In this document: piece after piece, positions 44,072-52,730 of the stretch
Layout of the letters: each line of letters starts with the position of its first letter
How positions within the stretch are numbered: the first letter of the stretch is position 1
Source of the DNA: Thalassobaculum_A sp040219215
GTDB lineage: Bacteria; Pseudomonadota; Alphaproteobacteria; Thalassobaculales; Thalassobaculaceae
NCBI RefSeq assembly: GCF_040219215.1
Contig: NZ_JAVJSX010000006.1
Coordinates: 1-64,000 of the forward strand
Direction: 5' to 3'
Length of the DNA stretch: 64,000 bases
Notes under the pieces: generated by a model
What the model saw: the letters and a program-made list of their open reading frames with translations, nothing else
Databases searched by the model: none
What the model was told of the DNA's origin: nothing
Translations under genes and position numbers: made by a program

Positions 44072-44698
44072 TCAATCCACCGTCTCGCCGGACAACGGGG
44101 TTGCCTGCATCGACGAGCGCTCGGCGAACCGGTCGAACCACGAAGCCAGCCTTGGATGATCGACGCGGAATGGCGCCACGTTGCGGAACTCGAGCCAATC
44201 GAGGGTAGTGGCAAGCGCAATCTGCCCGATCGTGAGCAACCCATCCAACGCCGGATCCTGTTCGACGAAGGCGTAGGCCGCCCGCAGCTTGGCAAGTTGG
44301 CCATCGTGGAACGGGGCATAGCGCAGGGCTTCCGGTCGACGCTCGGTCTCCCAACGCACGGCGATCCCGGCGTCCGCCATGCCCTGGGCCAATGCCTGCA
44401 ATCGCAGTGCAGCGAACCGCGCTGTCGGCTCCGCGGGCAGCAACCGCGGCCGGTCGTGCAGACCGTCGAGGTACTCGCAGATCACGTTGGAGTCGAACAG
44501 GCAGGATCGGTCAGCGAGCACCAACACGGGGACCTTGCCGAGCGGATTGAGCGCAAACACCGCCTCGTTGCGACGGGTCGGGCTGGTCTCCTGGTGGATC
44601 ACCTCCAACGCTGCCGCCAGGCCGACCTCGTGCGCCATCACCAGGACCTTGCGGGCGAACGGCGAATGGGTCTGGTAGATCAGCTGCATGCCATTCAC
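44072..44698 (-). CDS. Glutathione S-transferase family protein
   Basis: A 208-residue GST. The N-terminal thioredoxin-like domain begins LIYQTHSPFARKVLVMAHE (probable catalytic Ser/Thr region in HSPFARK) and has the glutathione-binding LNPLGKVPVLVL and LFDSNVICEYLD; the C-terminal helical domain follows (about 88-205). GTG at 44698 overlaps the amidohydrolase stop (GTGA); an ATG at 44689 is an alternative start. It is last of the dpaL-amidohydrolase-GST unit. The GST may detoxify a product or derivative of the pathway, but this is inference. Confidence 0.9.
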   Translation of the reverse strand: MNGMQLIYQTHSPFARKVLVMAHEVGLAAALEVIHQETSPTRRNEAVFALNPLGKVPVLVLADRSCLFDSNVICEYLDGLHDRPRLLPAEPTARFAALRLQALAQGMADAGIAVRWETERRPEALRYAPFHDGQLAKLRAAYAFVEQDPALDGLLTIGQIALATTLDWLEFRNVAPFRVDHPRLASWFDRFAERSSMQATPLSGETVD

Positions 44699-45870
44699 CG
44701 CTCCGGCAATGCCGTCTCGACCAGGGTGGTCCAGTACGCCGCACCATGCGGCAGGGCATCGTCGTTGAAGTCGTAGTACTGGCCGTGCAACCCGCGGCCC
44801 TGGCCGGGCTCGCCGCCGTTGCCCAGGAAGGCGAAGCAGCCATCTTTCTCCGCCAGCATGCGGGCAAAGTCCTCGGCCCCGCCGATCGGCTTGCAGTCCG
44901 GGTCGACGTTTTCCGCGCCGAAAGCTGCACGGGCCGCATCGACCACCAGCCCGGTCGCCTCCTCGGTGTTGATCGTCGGAACGAACGAGTTGCTGTAGCT
45001 CACCTCGCAGGTCGCCCCGTGCGCTGCACAGACCCCGGCCGAGATTCGCCGCATCAGCGCCTCGACCCGGCCCTGGGACTCCGGCGTAAACGCCCGCACG
45101 TCGCCACGAATCCAGGCGGTCGACGGAATGACGTTGCGCACCCCGTCGGTGGTCAGTTCGGTCGCCGACACCACGACAGCGTCGAGTGGCGAGAACCCGC
45201 GCGCCACGATGCTCTGCAGCGCCAGCACCAGTTCGGCCGCGATCACGATCGGATCGATCGTCTGCTGCGGAGCCGAGGCGTGACCGCCGGCACCGTTGAT
45301 GGTGATCTCGAAGTTGTCCTCGCTGGCCATGATCGGGCCGGTCCGGACCGCCAGTTGGCCAACCGGCAGGCCGGGCATGTTGTGAATCCCGAACACCTGA
45401 TCGATGCCGAAGCGGTCGAACAACCCGTCGTCGATCATCGCCGCTGCACCACGCCCGTGTTCCTCAGCCGGCTGGAAGATGAACACCGCGGTGCCGTCGA
45501 AGCGACCCCGCTCGGCCAGGTGCCGGGCGGCACCCAACAGCATCGCGGTGTGCCCGTCGTGGCCGCAGGCGTGCATGACGCCGTCATTGACCGATCGGTA
45601 CCCGAAGCTGTTCTTCTCGTGGATCGGCAGGGCGTCGATGTCGGCCCGCAGCCCGACGGCGCGGTTCGAGGCACCCCGGCGCAGCACGCCGACCACCCCG
45701 GTGCCGCCGATACCGGTGTGAACCTCCAGTCCGAACTCGGCCAGTCGCTCGGCAATCATCCGGCTGGTCCGAATCTCCTCGAACCCCATCTCCGGGTGCT
45801 GGTGCAGGTCGCGCCGCCACTCGGTCATCGCCGCCACCAGATCGGGAGCGATCTCGCCGGTACGGCTCAT
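44695..45870 (-). CDS. M20 family amidohydrolase
   Basis: A 391-residue metallopeptidase-type amidohydrolase of the M20D/aminoacylase (HipO-like) group. The metal-binding motif is HACGHDGHTAMLLG. EEHGRGAAAMIDDGLF, FGIHNMPGLPVGQLAVR and the late GAEDFARMLAEKDGCF are characteristic. Members cleave N-acyl amino acids or carbamoyl compounds; the substrate here is unknown. Start ATG 45870 overlaps the dpaL stop by four bases (ATGA). Context suggests it frees or trims an amino acid that the lyase then degrades. Confidence 0.92.
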   Translation of the reverse strand: MSRTGEIAPDLVAAMTEWRRDLHQHPEMGFEEIRTSRMIAERLAEFGLEVHTGIGGTGVVGVLRRGASNRAVGLRADIDALPIHEKNSFGYRSVNDGVMHACGHDGHTAMLLGAARHLAERGRFDGTAVFIFQPAEEHGRGAAAMIDDGLFDRFGIDQVFGIHNMPGLPVGQLAVRTGPIMASEDNFEITINGAGGHASAPQQTIDPIVIAAELVLALQSIVARGFSPLDAVVVSATELTTDGVRNVIPSTAWIRGDVRAFTPESQGRVEALMRRISAGVCAAHGATCEVSYSNSFVPTINTEEATGLVVDAARAAFGAENVDPDCKPIGGAEDFARMLAEKDGCFAFLGNGGEPGQGRGLHGQYYDFNDDALPHGAAYWTTLVETALPER

Positions 45871-47012
45871 CGCCCGCCTCCTGCCATCACGTCTTCCGGT
45901 GTCCGGCCGACCATCGTTGTGTAGATCTCCGGATCGGTCGCACCCTCGGTTCCGATCAGCAGCACCCGGCTGTCGCGGCCAAGCCCGAGTGCATTCCAGG
46001 TAACCGGCCGATCCCGCGCTGCCAGCAGGGCCGACAGGCCGGCCACCCCGGACTCGCCGGCAACGATCGGTTGATCGCCGCCCTCGCCAGCCGCCAGCAT
46101 GCGCATGGCCGGCGGTACGAACGCGTCGTCGACCGCCACGAAGTCATCGGCCCCGGCATCCAGGATCTCCCAGGCCAAGGGCGAGGGGTCGCCACAGGAC
46201 AGCCCGGCCATCACCGTCTCGCCGGCCAGCGCGACCTCGGTGCGGCCACCCCGGCGCGCACTCTCCAGCAGGCACGCCGCCAGCGACGGCTCGACCACGA
46301 CGAACCGCGGCGCATCGCTGCCAAGCCTGGAGCGGAGTTCGACGCACAGCGCGGCCGCCACTCCGCCGACGCCGGCCTGGATCAGCACGTGTGTCGGCCG
46401 ATCCGGGCCAAGCTGCTCGACCGCTTCGGCCGCAATCAGCGAGTACCCGGCCATTACCGCCGTCGGAGTGTCGCGATAGCCGTCCCACGCCGTATCGGAG
46501 ACCACGTGCCAGCCTTGGGCCGCCGCATCGCGGGCACATTGACGCACGCTGTCGTCGTAGTTGCCGGACACCCGCACGATCTCCGCCCCGAGCGCGCGCA
46601 GCGCCGCCTCGCGGCCCTGGCTGACTCCGGCGTGCAGGTAGATCACCGAGCGGGCGTCGGCCTGCCCGGCTCCCCAGGCGACCGAGCGGCCGTGATTGCC
46701 GTCGGTCGCGGCGGCGAAGGTGATACCTGTTCCGCGGCCGAACTGCTGGACCAGCCGCTGCACCGCATAGGCCCCACCGAGTGCCTTGAAGCTGCCCAAG
46801 CCGAAGCGCCCGGCCTCGTCCTTGTACAGGACCGCACCGATGCCCAACCGCCTGGCGAGGCCCGGCAGATCGACCAGCGGAGTCGGCGCATAGCCCGGCC
46901 AGCCGCGGACTGCCGCCTGCGCCTCGGACCGGATGCCGGCGCCCAGCACTCCCGGCAGCGGTGCCTTGCGGTCGGTCCTCGGGTTGGCCAGATGGTCGAT
47001 CGGCTCGGCCAT
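45867..47012 (-). CDS. dpaL: Diaminopropionate ammonia-lyase
   Basis: A 381-residue fold-type II PLP enzyme of the diaminopropionate ammonia-lyase (YgeX) group, which splits 2,3-diaminopropionate to pyruvate and two ammonia. The PLP lysine lies in FGLGSFKALGGAYAV, the phosphate-binding Gly loop in AGVGGVAAAL, and the substrate loop near ATDGNHGRSVAWGA. GGAG precedes the ATG at 47012. It is first of a three-gene unit with the M20 amidohydrolase and GST. Related threonine-deaminase-like enzymes are the main alternative. Confidence 0.88.
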   Translation of the reverse strand: MAEPIDHLANPRTDRKAPLPGVLGAGIRSEAQAAVRGWPGYAPTPLVDLPGLARRLGIGAVLYKDEAGRFGLGSFKALGGAYAVQRLVQQFGRGTGITFAAATDGNHGRSVAWGAGQADARSVIYLHAGVSQGREAALRALGAEIVRVSGNYDDSVRQCARDAAAQGWHVVSDTAWDGYRDTPTAVMAGYSLIAAEAVEQLGPDRPTHVLIQAGVGGVAAALCVELRSRLGSDAPRFVVVEPSLAACLLESARRGGRTEVALAGETVMAGLSCGDPSPLAWEILDAGADDFVAVDDAFVPPAMRMLAAGEGGDQPIVAGESGVAGLSALLAARDRPVTWNALGLGRDSRVLLIGTEGATDPEIYTTMVGRTPEDVMAGGGR

Positions 47013-47092
47013 GGGATCTCCGTTGGCTGTGGTTCGGTCGGAGCAGAGTACCCGGAACCAGAACCGGAAAATCGCGTATCGCCGACTTTCAG

Positions 47093-47114
47093 CGCATTAA
47101 AATTCCGATATGCG
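47093..47114. promoter_or_regulatory. Inverted repeat with AT-rich spacer between dpaL and the DUF2798 gene
   Basis: CGCAT (47093-47097) and ATGCG (47110-47114) flank a 12-base spacer containing TAAAATT, in a divergent intergenic region 80 bases from the dpaL start and 130 from the DUF2798 start. Lrp-like and other dimeric regulators bind such spaced dyads. No matching copy is apparent elsewhere in the window. Weak evidence. Confidence 0.3.
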
Positions 47115-47244
47115 GCTTCAGCACGCGGATTTGCCGCGGATGGATCGCCACGCTGAAGAATGACATTTGTTCCGTCGCGGCAGGCTTCATCGCCCGCCGG
47201 GAGCATCGTATGGTCGGCGCCGTTCTCTCAGGACCGAAGACGCC

Positions 47245-47517
47245 ATGAGCCGAGCCGACACACCGACGATCCGGCCACGACGCAAACTGCCGGCGCGCTA
47301 CGGCGCGATCGTGACGCCATTGTTCATTTCGATCCTGATGTCCTGCATCGTCTCCGGGATCTCGACCCTGAACGGCATCGGCCTGATCAGCGGATTCATT
47401 GAAGTCTGGATGCAGGCGTGGGGGACGTCCTGGGTGATCGCCTTCCCGATCCTCATCATCGTGCTGCCGGTCGTGCGGCGCCTTGTAGCCGCCGTTGTCG
47501 AGCAGCCGGCCCGCTGA
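47245..47517 (+). CDS. DUF2798 small membrane protein
   Basis: A 90-residue protein with a basic N-terminus and two membrane helices (about 20-43 and 55-80; PLFISILMSCIVSGIST and SWVIAFPILIIVLPVVRRLV), with the DUF2798 core W-x-x-W-x-x-SW near the second helix. The function is unknown. ATG 47245 starts the conserved length. It is divergent from dpaL and 301 bases upstream of the phytochrome gene, likely not in one operon with it. Confidence 0.82.
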   Translation: MSRADTPTIRPRRKLPARYGAIVTPLFISILMSCIVSGISTLNGIGLISGFIEVWMQAWGTSWVIAFPILIIVLPVVRRLVAAVVEQPAR

Positions 47518-47818
47518 ATTCGGGCCGCTCGAACGATCGATCGACGAGCATTCGATATTGACGCTGGTTCACCGGAGTATGGCGCGACCGGCGCGCGGCA
47601 AGTGGCTGCACTTCCCGATACGCGTTCGACGCGCATGGTTCGCGACGTTCCATTGAAAATGGTTCAGAATACCCGCCACTCGAAAGCATCGATTCTGTGG
47701 ACGCGCCCATGATAATTGCACTGTGTCCAGTAGTGCACAGACCAAGGAAGTCGATGTGTATAGAACGAACCGACGACCTTTGCGTTGAGCATTCGTCCAC
47801 CCGGCATGCGCGTAGACA
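47518..47818 (+). promoter_or_regulatory. Intergenic region before the phytochrome gene with a TGT-N12-ACA dyad
   Basis: No gene is seen in these 301 bases. At 47722-47739 TGT-N12-ACA occurs, within the larger dyad CTGTG (47721-47725)/CACAG (47736-47740). TGT-N12-ACA is the binding pattern of the PpsR/CrtJ repressors of purple bacteria. TATAGA at 47759-47764 could be a -10 box, which would put the dyad over the -35 region. A second dyad CCATT/AATGG lies near 47651-47663. A chance match of a six-base pattern is quite possible. Confidence 0.35.
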
Positions 47819-50389
47819 ATGAGCAATGAGCCGAACGATCGTCTCGATGAAAACGCCGGTGCGGGCATCGCGGCCGGAGCTCGGGATTCGGCGTCACCGA
47901 CCGGCGCGGTGCAACCCTTCGGCTTTCTGATCGCGGTCTCGCCGGATTGGACCGTGGAGCACGCATCGCGGAACACATCGCTCTGGCTGACGGTCGGCCT
48001 TGACGGTCTTTGCGGCCACCGGCTCACCGATGTCCTCAGCGCGCAAGCCATCCACGCCATCCGTGGGCGGTTGCAGCTGCTGAACGCACCGGATCTGATC
48101 GAGCGGATCTTCGGTCTTGTCCTGCAGGATGCCGGACCGCCGTTCGATGTGGCCATTCATCGGTCCGGCGAGGTGGTGATCATCGAAGCGGAACCCAGCC
48201 TTCCGGAAGAGTTCAACACGGCCGACCTGCTTCGCAACATGACGCGACGCCTTCAGCAGACCCCGGACATCCCGATGCTTTGCCGGGAAGCGACGCGGCT
48301 GATGCGCGTCCTGACTGGCTTCGACCGGGTGATGGTTTTCCGGTTCGATCCAGATGGGTCCGGCGAGGTGATCGCCGAATCGATTCGCTCCGACCAGGAA
48401 TCGACGATCGGGTGGCGCTATCCGGCATCCGGCCTGCCGCATGCCGCCCGAGCCCTGTACGAGCGGAACTGGCTGCGGATCGTCACCGACGTCAACGCCG
48501 AGCCATCGGCGATCCTTTCCCGACCAGGCGTCGGGCGCCGCCCCCTGGATCTGTCCATGAGCTTTCTGCGCTCGGTTGCACCGAGCCACCGGGAGTTCCT
48601 GGATCAGATGGGGGTTGCCGCATCGCTGTCGGTCTCGATCCTGCGAGCCGGAAAGCTGTGGGGCCTGCTCGCCTGTCACAACGTGACAGCCAAGCACGTG
48701 TCGTTCGAGTTCCGCACGGCGTTCGAGCTGTTCGGACAGATGTTCTCCTGGCTGCTTGAGAGCCGCGAGCGGGAGATGGAGTTGCAGCGCGAGGCCCGTG
48801 CACGCAGGCTGTACGATCAGTTGATGAGCGTCATGGCCACCGGCGCGACCACCTTGGCCGCGATGACAGACCATTTCGACCAGCTTGCAACCACCCTGAA
48901 CGCCGACGGGATCGGCGCTTGGCTCGACGGCGACATCAAGCTCTCGGGGGCAACGCCCTCAAGCGAACAGTTCACACAACTGGTCCATCACCTGAGCACG
49001 GTGTCCGCCAACCGGATCGTCGCGACGAACGAGATTGCGACGCTGCACGAACCCGCTGCCGCGTACACCGATCGAGCGGCCGGCCTCCTGGCGATCCCGA
49101 TCTCGCGAACTGCCGGGGACTACCTGGTGTTCTTCCGCCGGGAAAGCCTGCACACCGTCTTTCGCACAGGAACCAGAAGCGCCGACGCGACGGCGGTAAC
49201 CCAGCCGGCGCCGCAATCGGCCGGGCCGGCAATGCAGATCGGAGGCGACATCGTTCGCGGCCAGTCTGTAGTCTGGACCGACGAGGACCTGCGGTTTGCC
49301 GAATCCCTGCGGATCATGCTGCTCGACGTCATCCTGCGCCTGACGGCGGTTGCCGACGACGAACGCAAATCGGCACAGGACCGACAGGAACTTCTGATCG
49401 CGGAGCTCAATCACCGGGTACGCAACATCCTCGGCCTGATCCACGGACTGGTCACCCAAAGTCGAGCGGGCGTCACCTCCGTGGACGAGTACGCCGTCGT
49501 CATCGGCGGCCGGATCCAGGCGCTTGCGCGCGCTCACGACCAGATCACCCAGCGGCGGTGGGAGCCCGGAGCGCTGCGCGACTTGTTCGTGTCGGAAGCC
49601 AGCGCCTATCTCGGTGGACAGGCCGATCGGGTTCGCCTTAGCGGAGGGCCGGTTCTCGTCGATCCCAGGGCGTTCTCGGCACTGGCTCTCGTCGTCCACG
49701 AACTGATGACCAACTCCGCCAAGTATGGCGCCCTGCGCAACCCGGCAGGGCGGATTGATGTCACCTGGACGCTGGAGGCGACGCAGGGCCTTGTCATCGA
49801 CTGGCGCGAGACCGGGGGCCCGCCGGTAGCGCCCCCCACCCGGCGGGGATTCGGCACGACCATCATCGAAAGATCGATCCCCTACGAGCTGAAGGGAAGA
49901 GTACACGTGCGCTACGAGACGTCGGGCGTTGAAGCGCAGTTGGTGATTCCAGTCGACTTCGCCCATCTGGCGCCGTCGGGCACCGAGCCGTCCCCGAGCG
50001 AATCCTCCCAGGCGTCACCCTCTGCGGAGCCCGGTCTTGCCGGCACGGCGCTGGTGGTCGAGGACAACATAATCATCGCGCTTGATGCCGAGGAAATGCT
50101 GCAGGAGCTGGGTGCGGAGCGGGTCGAGACCGCCGCTTCGGTTCGCGAAGCCCTGCAGTTGATCGAGATGTCGACGCCGGGCTTTGCCTTGCTCGACCTC
50201 AATCTCGGGTCGGAAACCAGCCTGCCGGTGGCTCAGCGGCTTCGCGACCTGGGCGTTTCGGTGATCTTCGCGACAGGCTATGGCGACAACCACAACATAC
50301 CACCGAATCTCCGCGACATTCCGATCGTCGACAAGCCATTCACGATTGCGACTCTTCGTGCCGCCCTGGGGAAACTGCCGGGTTCGTGA
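47819..50389 (+). CDS. Bacteriophytochrome-type hybrid histidine kinase without chromophore cysteine
   Basis: The 856 residues comprise a PAS domain (about 25-125), GAF (about 140-320), PHY (about 325-510), an HWE-type kinase (about 520-720; phosphoacceptor His in AELNHRVRNILGLIHG, N-box LVVHELMTNSAKYGA, ETGGPP) and a receiver (about 745-855; LLDLNLGS with phospho-Asp, FATGYGD, VDKPF). The N-terminus lacks any Cys, though biliverdin binds a Cys in this region of true bacteriophytochromes, and a stop (TAG 47813-47815) precludes an extension. PASDIP reads PASGLP (Asp lost), IQPHG reads VQPFG, and the PHY-tongue PRxSF is not seen, whereas the two chromophore-pocket His regions (SVAPSH, LLACHN) remain. 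A redox or other sensor is more likely than light. ATG 47819 is the only start. Confidence 0.92.
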   Translation: MSNEPNDRLDENAGAGIAAGARDSASPTGAVQPFGFLIAVSPDWTVEHASRNTSLWLTVGLDGLCGHRLTDVLSAQAIHAIRGRLQLLNAPDLIERIFGLVLQDAGPPFDVAIHRSGEVVIIEAEPSLPEEFNTADLLRNMTRRLQQTPDIPMLCREATRLMRVLTGFDRVMVFRFDPDGSGEVIAESIRSDQESTIGWRYPASGLPHAARALYERNWLRIVTDVNAEPSAILSRPGVGRRPLDLSMSFLRSVAPSHREFLDQMGVAASLSVSILRAGKLWGLLACHNVTAKHVSFEFRTAFELFGQMFSWLLESREREMELQREARARRLYDQLMSVMATGATTLAAMTDHFDQLATTLNADGIGAWLDGDIKLSGATPSSEQFTQLVHHLSTVSANRIVATNEIATLHEPAAAYTDRAAGLLAIPISRTAGDYLVFFRRESLHTVFRTGTRSADATAVTQPAPQSAGPAMQIGGDIVRGQSVVWTDEDLRFAESLRIMLLDVILRLTAVADDERKSAQDRQELLIAELNHRVRNILGLIHGLVTQSRAGVTSVDEYAVVIGGRIQALARAHDQITQRRWEPGALRDLFVSEASAYLGGQADRVRLSGGPVLVDPRAFSALALVVHELMTNSAKYGALRNPAGRIDVTWTLEATQGLVIDWRETGGPPVAPPTRRGFGTTIIERSIPYELKGRVHVRYETSGVEAQLVIPVDFAHLAPSGTEPSPSESSQASPSAEPGLAGTALVVEDNIIIALDAEEMLQELGAERVETAASVREALQLIEMSTPGFALLDLNLGSETSLPVAQRLRDLGVSVIFATGYGDNHNIPPNLRDIPIVDKPFTIATLRAALGKLPGS

Positions 50390-50458
50390 GCGAATGCCCG
50401 AGGACGGCTCGCCCGCCGGGTCGGCGCGGCCAGACCGGGAATGTATGTCGATGGCTGA

Positions 50459-51223
50459 CTACGGTGTTCGACGAGGCTGCGGGTAGATCCCTGCCAGTAC
50501 GTCGTCGAAATGCCGCCGCACCTCGTTGTTGCACCCGCAGGCAAGCGCCTTGAGCGCCTCGGTATCCTGAACCCACAGGCTGCCGCGGTGCGTGGCCAAT
50601 ATCCCCCGCGCGCGCAACGAGCCGATGATCCGATTCACATAGCTGCGCCCCACGCCCAGCATTCCGGCCAGCTGCTCTTGCGTCACGGTCAGTCCGGTAT
50701 CGCCCGTTCGATCGATCGCCGCCAGCATCCATTTGGCGGCACGTTGCTCGATCGTGTGCACAGCGTTGCAGGCCACGGACTGAAAAACCTGCGCCAGCAG
50801 GCAGTCCGCATAACGGTCAAAGAGATGGCGCAAGGTCACCGAACTCAGTTTCAGCTCTTCGAGTTCGACCGCTTCCATGCGCAGGAACCGTCCCGGAAAC
50901 TGAACCACCGCTCTTGCAAATGCCGGAGCCCGGCCCTGGCTGACAACGCCGCCTAGAGCCCCTTCGCGGCCCACGAGCAGCGTCTCCACGTCCGGTCGAT
51001 CATCGAGGGCCACGCGATACGAAACGAGGCTCGCCCCGCACGGAAAGTACACATGCCGAACCTCGTCCCCGGGCTCGTACAGCACCTTATCGGCCGGTCC
51101 TGCCCACGCCTTCAAATATGGCAACAGAAGCATGAGATCATCGGACTTCAGGAACCGCAGTAGATTATTGTCCACTCGACCTTCGGGACGGATCGCTCCA
51201 ATTTGCGCTGAATCGACGACCAT
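50459..51223 (-). CDS. Crp/Fnr family transcriptional regulator
   Basis: A 254-residue regulator with an N-terminal cyclic-nucleotide-like barrel (about 30-145; DKVLYEPGDEVRHVYFPCGASLVSYR, VGREGALGGV) and a C-terminal HTH (about 170-240; TQEQLAGMLGVGRSYVNRIIGSLRARGIL). It lacks the N-terminal four-Cys cluster of oxygen-sensing FNR and the full cAMP-binding signature of CRP, so its signal is unknown. GTGAGG precedes the ATG at 51223. It is divergent from the P460 operon with a 340-base shared control region and convergent with the phytochrome gene. Confidence 0.92.
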   Translation of the reverse strand: MVVDSAQIGAIRPEGRVDNNLLRFLKSDDLMLLLPYLKAWAGPADKVLYEPGDEVRHVYFPCGASLVSYRVALDDRPDVETLLVGREGALGGVVSQGRAPAFARAVVQFPGRFLRMEAVELEELKLSSVTLRHLFDRYADCLLAQVFQSVACNAVHTIEQRAAKWMLAAIDRTGDTGLTVTQEQLAGMLGVGRSYVNRIIGSLRARGILATHRGSLWVQDTEALKALACGCNNEVRRHFDDVLAGIYPQPRRTP

Positions 51224-51563
51224 CAGACCTCACCATTACCCAATTTTTATTTCTCCCCGTCGAAGAAAAACTTTTGATCATGCAATTAGTTCTGATGAGC
51301 ACGGATATGACACGCCATTGCTTCTTTTGGCTGTCGGTCATCATTCCGAGATGCATTTTGTGTCATCGCGGCGGCTCAAAAGCCCCGAAAGACCCGCAGA
51401 ACTCCCACAGGGCGATCACCCGGTGTCACGGAAGTGTCTCTCAGACGTGATCAGGCCTGATTTCAAGCGTGACTGAGGCATCCGTATCTTGAGAGCAGGA
51501 CACGGCGACCGACGCGCCTGCACCGCTCGTCGGCCCGATCGATCCGGAAAGGGAGGGCGTTCA
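51224..51563. promoter_or_regulatory. Divergent control region between Crp/Fnr gene and P460 operon, with a 12-bp palindrome
   Basis: No gene is seen. The Crp-side half (51224-51320) is AT-rich. At 51450-51461 lies a perfect palindrome ATCAGGCCTGAT, about 100 bases before the P460 start. TTGATCATGCAAT (from about 51271) has one FNR-like half site only. These are likely operator sites for the adjacent regulator, on position only. Confidence 0.45.
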
Positions 51564-52286
51564 ATGAACCGCAGGAATTCGATGATGCTGGGGAGTGCCG
51601 CAGCGTTGGCGGTTGTCGGTGGGACGATGGCGGTAGCCGCCGGGGTCTCGGCCGACACCGGCGCGAAGGAGAGTAATCTGACCGATCGCGCCTGGGCGCA
51701 GATCGCCCAGGCGCCGGCGGACTGCGTCGTCCCGCGGCTGCGCACCGAATGGAAGGCCGCCGGCGAGCCCAAGGTGGAGGGCTGGGCGGAAAACGTCACC
51801 GACGCCGAGGCGGCCGCTGCCTACGCCTGCATCAAGCCGGAACTCGCGCAGAACTTCGCCAAGTCCGACGAGGCCGGCGCCAAGGAGTACCAAGGCTGGG
51901 CCATGGTCAACACGGTCGCCTACGGTTCAAGCACCCACGGCGGCCGGTTCGTGAACAACTTCGCCAACCCGACCGGCAAGGCGTATGGGAAGTTCGAGGA
52001 AGCCGGTGTCCTGCCGAAGGGCTCGATCCTCGCCAAGGACAGTTTCGGCATCGACAAGACCGGTGCGGTCAAGGCCGGCCCGTTGTTCACGATGATCAAG
52101 ATGGACAAGGGATTCAACGCCGAGAGCCGCGACTGGCGCTACGCGCTGATCTTCCCGAACGGCGAGTTGATGGGAGCCACCGGCGGAAAGAACTCCGACG
52201 GCCTCGGCTTCTGCATCGCCTGCCATGCGGCGGCAGAGGCCAACGACGCCATGTTCTTCCTGCCGGAAGAATACCGTGTCAAATGA
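51564..52286 (+). CDS. Cytochrome P460 family protein
   Basis: A 240-residue exported heme protein. An N-terminal signal (about 8-32, AAALAVVGGTMAVAAGVSA) precedes a domain typical of cytochrome P460 (HGGRFVNNFANPTGKAYGKF, VLPKGSILAKDSFGI, WRYALIFPNGELMG), ending with the heme site FCIACH (Cys217 to His221). Family members in ammonia and methane oxidisers oxidise hydroxylamine and nitric oxide with an unusual lysine-cross-linked heme; whether the Lys link is present cannot be told. GGGAGG precedes the ATG. It overlaps the cytochrome c gene start by 11 bases. Role in hydroxylamine or NO detoxification is inference. Confidence 0.88.
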   Translation: MNRRNSMMLGSAAALAVVGGTMAVAAGVSADTGAKESNLTDRAWAQIAQAPADCVVPRLRTEWKAAGEPKVEGWAENVTDAEAAAAYACIKPELAQNFAKSDEAGAKEYQGWAMVNTVAYGSSTHGGRFVNNFANPTGKAYGKFEEAGVLPKGSILAKDSFGIDKTGAVKAGPLFTMIKMDKGFNAESRDWRYALIFPNGELMGATGGKNSDGLGFCIACHAAAEANDAMFFLPEEYRVK

Positions 52287-52701
52287 GCCTTCGGGTACGC
52301 CTCGTCGCACCGTCCGAGTGGTTCTGGCCGGGACGCTCGCGGCACTTGCATTGGCCGTCACGACCACGGAGCCGACCGCGGCCGATGGCGATGCCTCAGC
52401 CGGCGAAACCGTGTTCAGGAAGTGCGCGGTATGCCACACGGTGGAGCTCGGCAAGCACAAGATCGGCCCGGGCTTGCTGGGAGTCGTCGGACGTACTCCG
52501 GGAACGGCGGAAGGCTTCAAGTACTCGGGCGCCATGAAGTCGTTCGGTGAAGCCGGGCAGGTCTGGAATGAGGCCACACTGGACAGCTACCTCACGAACC
52601 CGCGCGCGGTCGTGAAGGGGACACGAATGGCATTCCCCGGTTTGAAGGACACTGCCGATCGGGACAATGTCATCGCCTACCTGAAGTCACTGTCCCAATA
52701 G
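52276..52701 (+). CDS. Class I cytochrome c
   Basis: A 141-residue c-type cytochrome. A basic start and hydrophobic signal (about 14-32, VVLAGTLAALALAVTTT) are followed by a mature domain with KCAVCHT (heme Cys50, Cys53, His54), GPGLLGVVGR and the Met ligand in GTRMAFPG, the layout of cytochrome c2-like proteins. GTG 52276 overlaps the P460 stop; the longer ORF has cysteine-rich noise. It is the likely electron acceptor of the P460 protein in the periplasm, from co-transcription only. Confidence 0.88.
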   Translation: MSNEPSGTPRRTVRVVLAGTLAALALAVTTTEPTAADGDASAGETVFRKCAVCHTVELGKHKIGPGLLGVVGRTPGTAEGFKYSGAMKSFGEAGQVWNEATLDSYLTNPRAVVKGTRMAFPGLKDTADRDNVIAYLKSLSQ

Positions 52702-52730
52702 GCATCCGCGCCGCGCCAACGGAGACGGGC

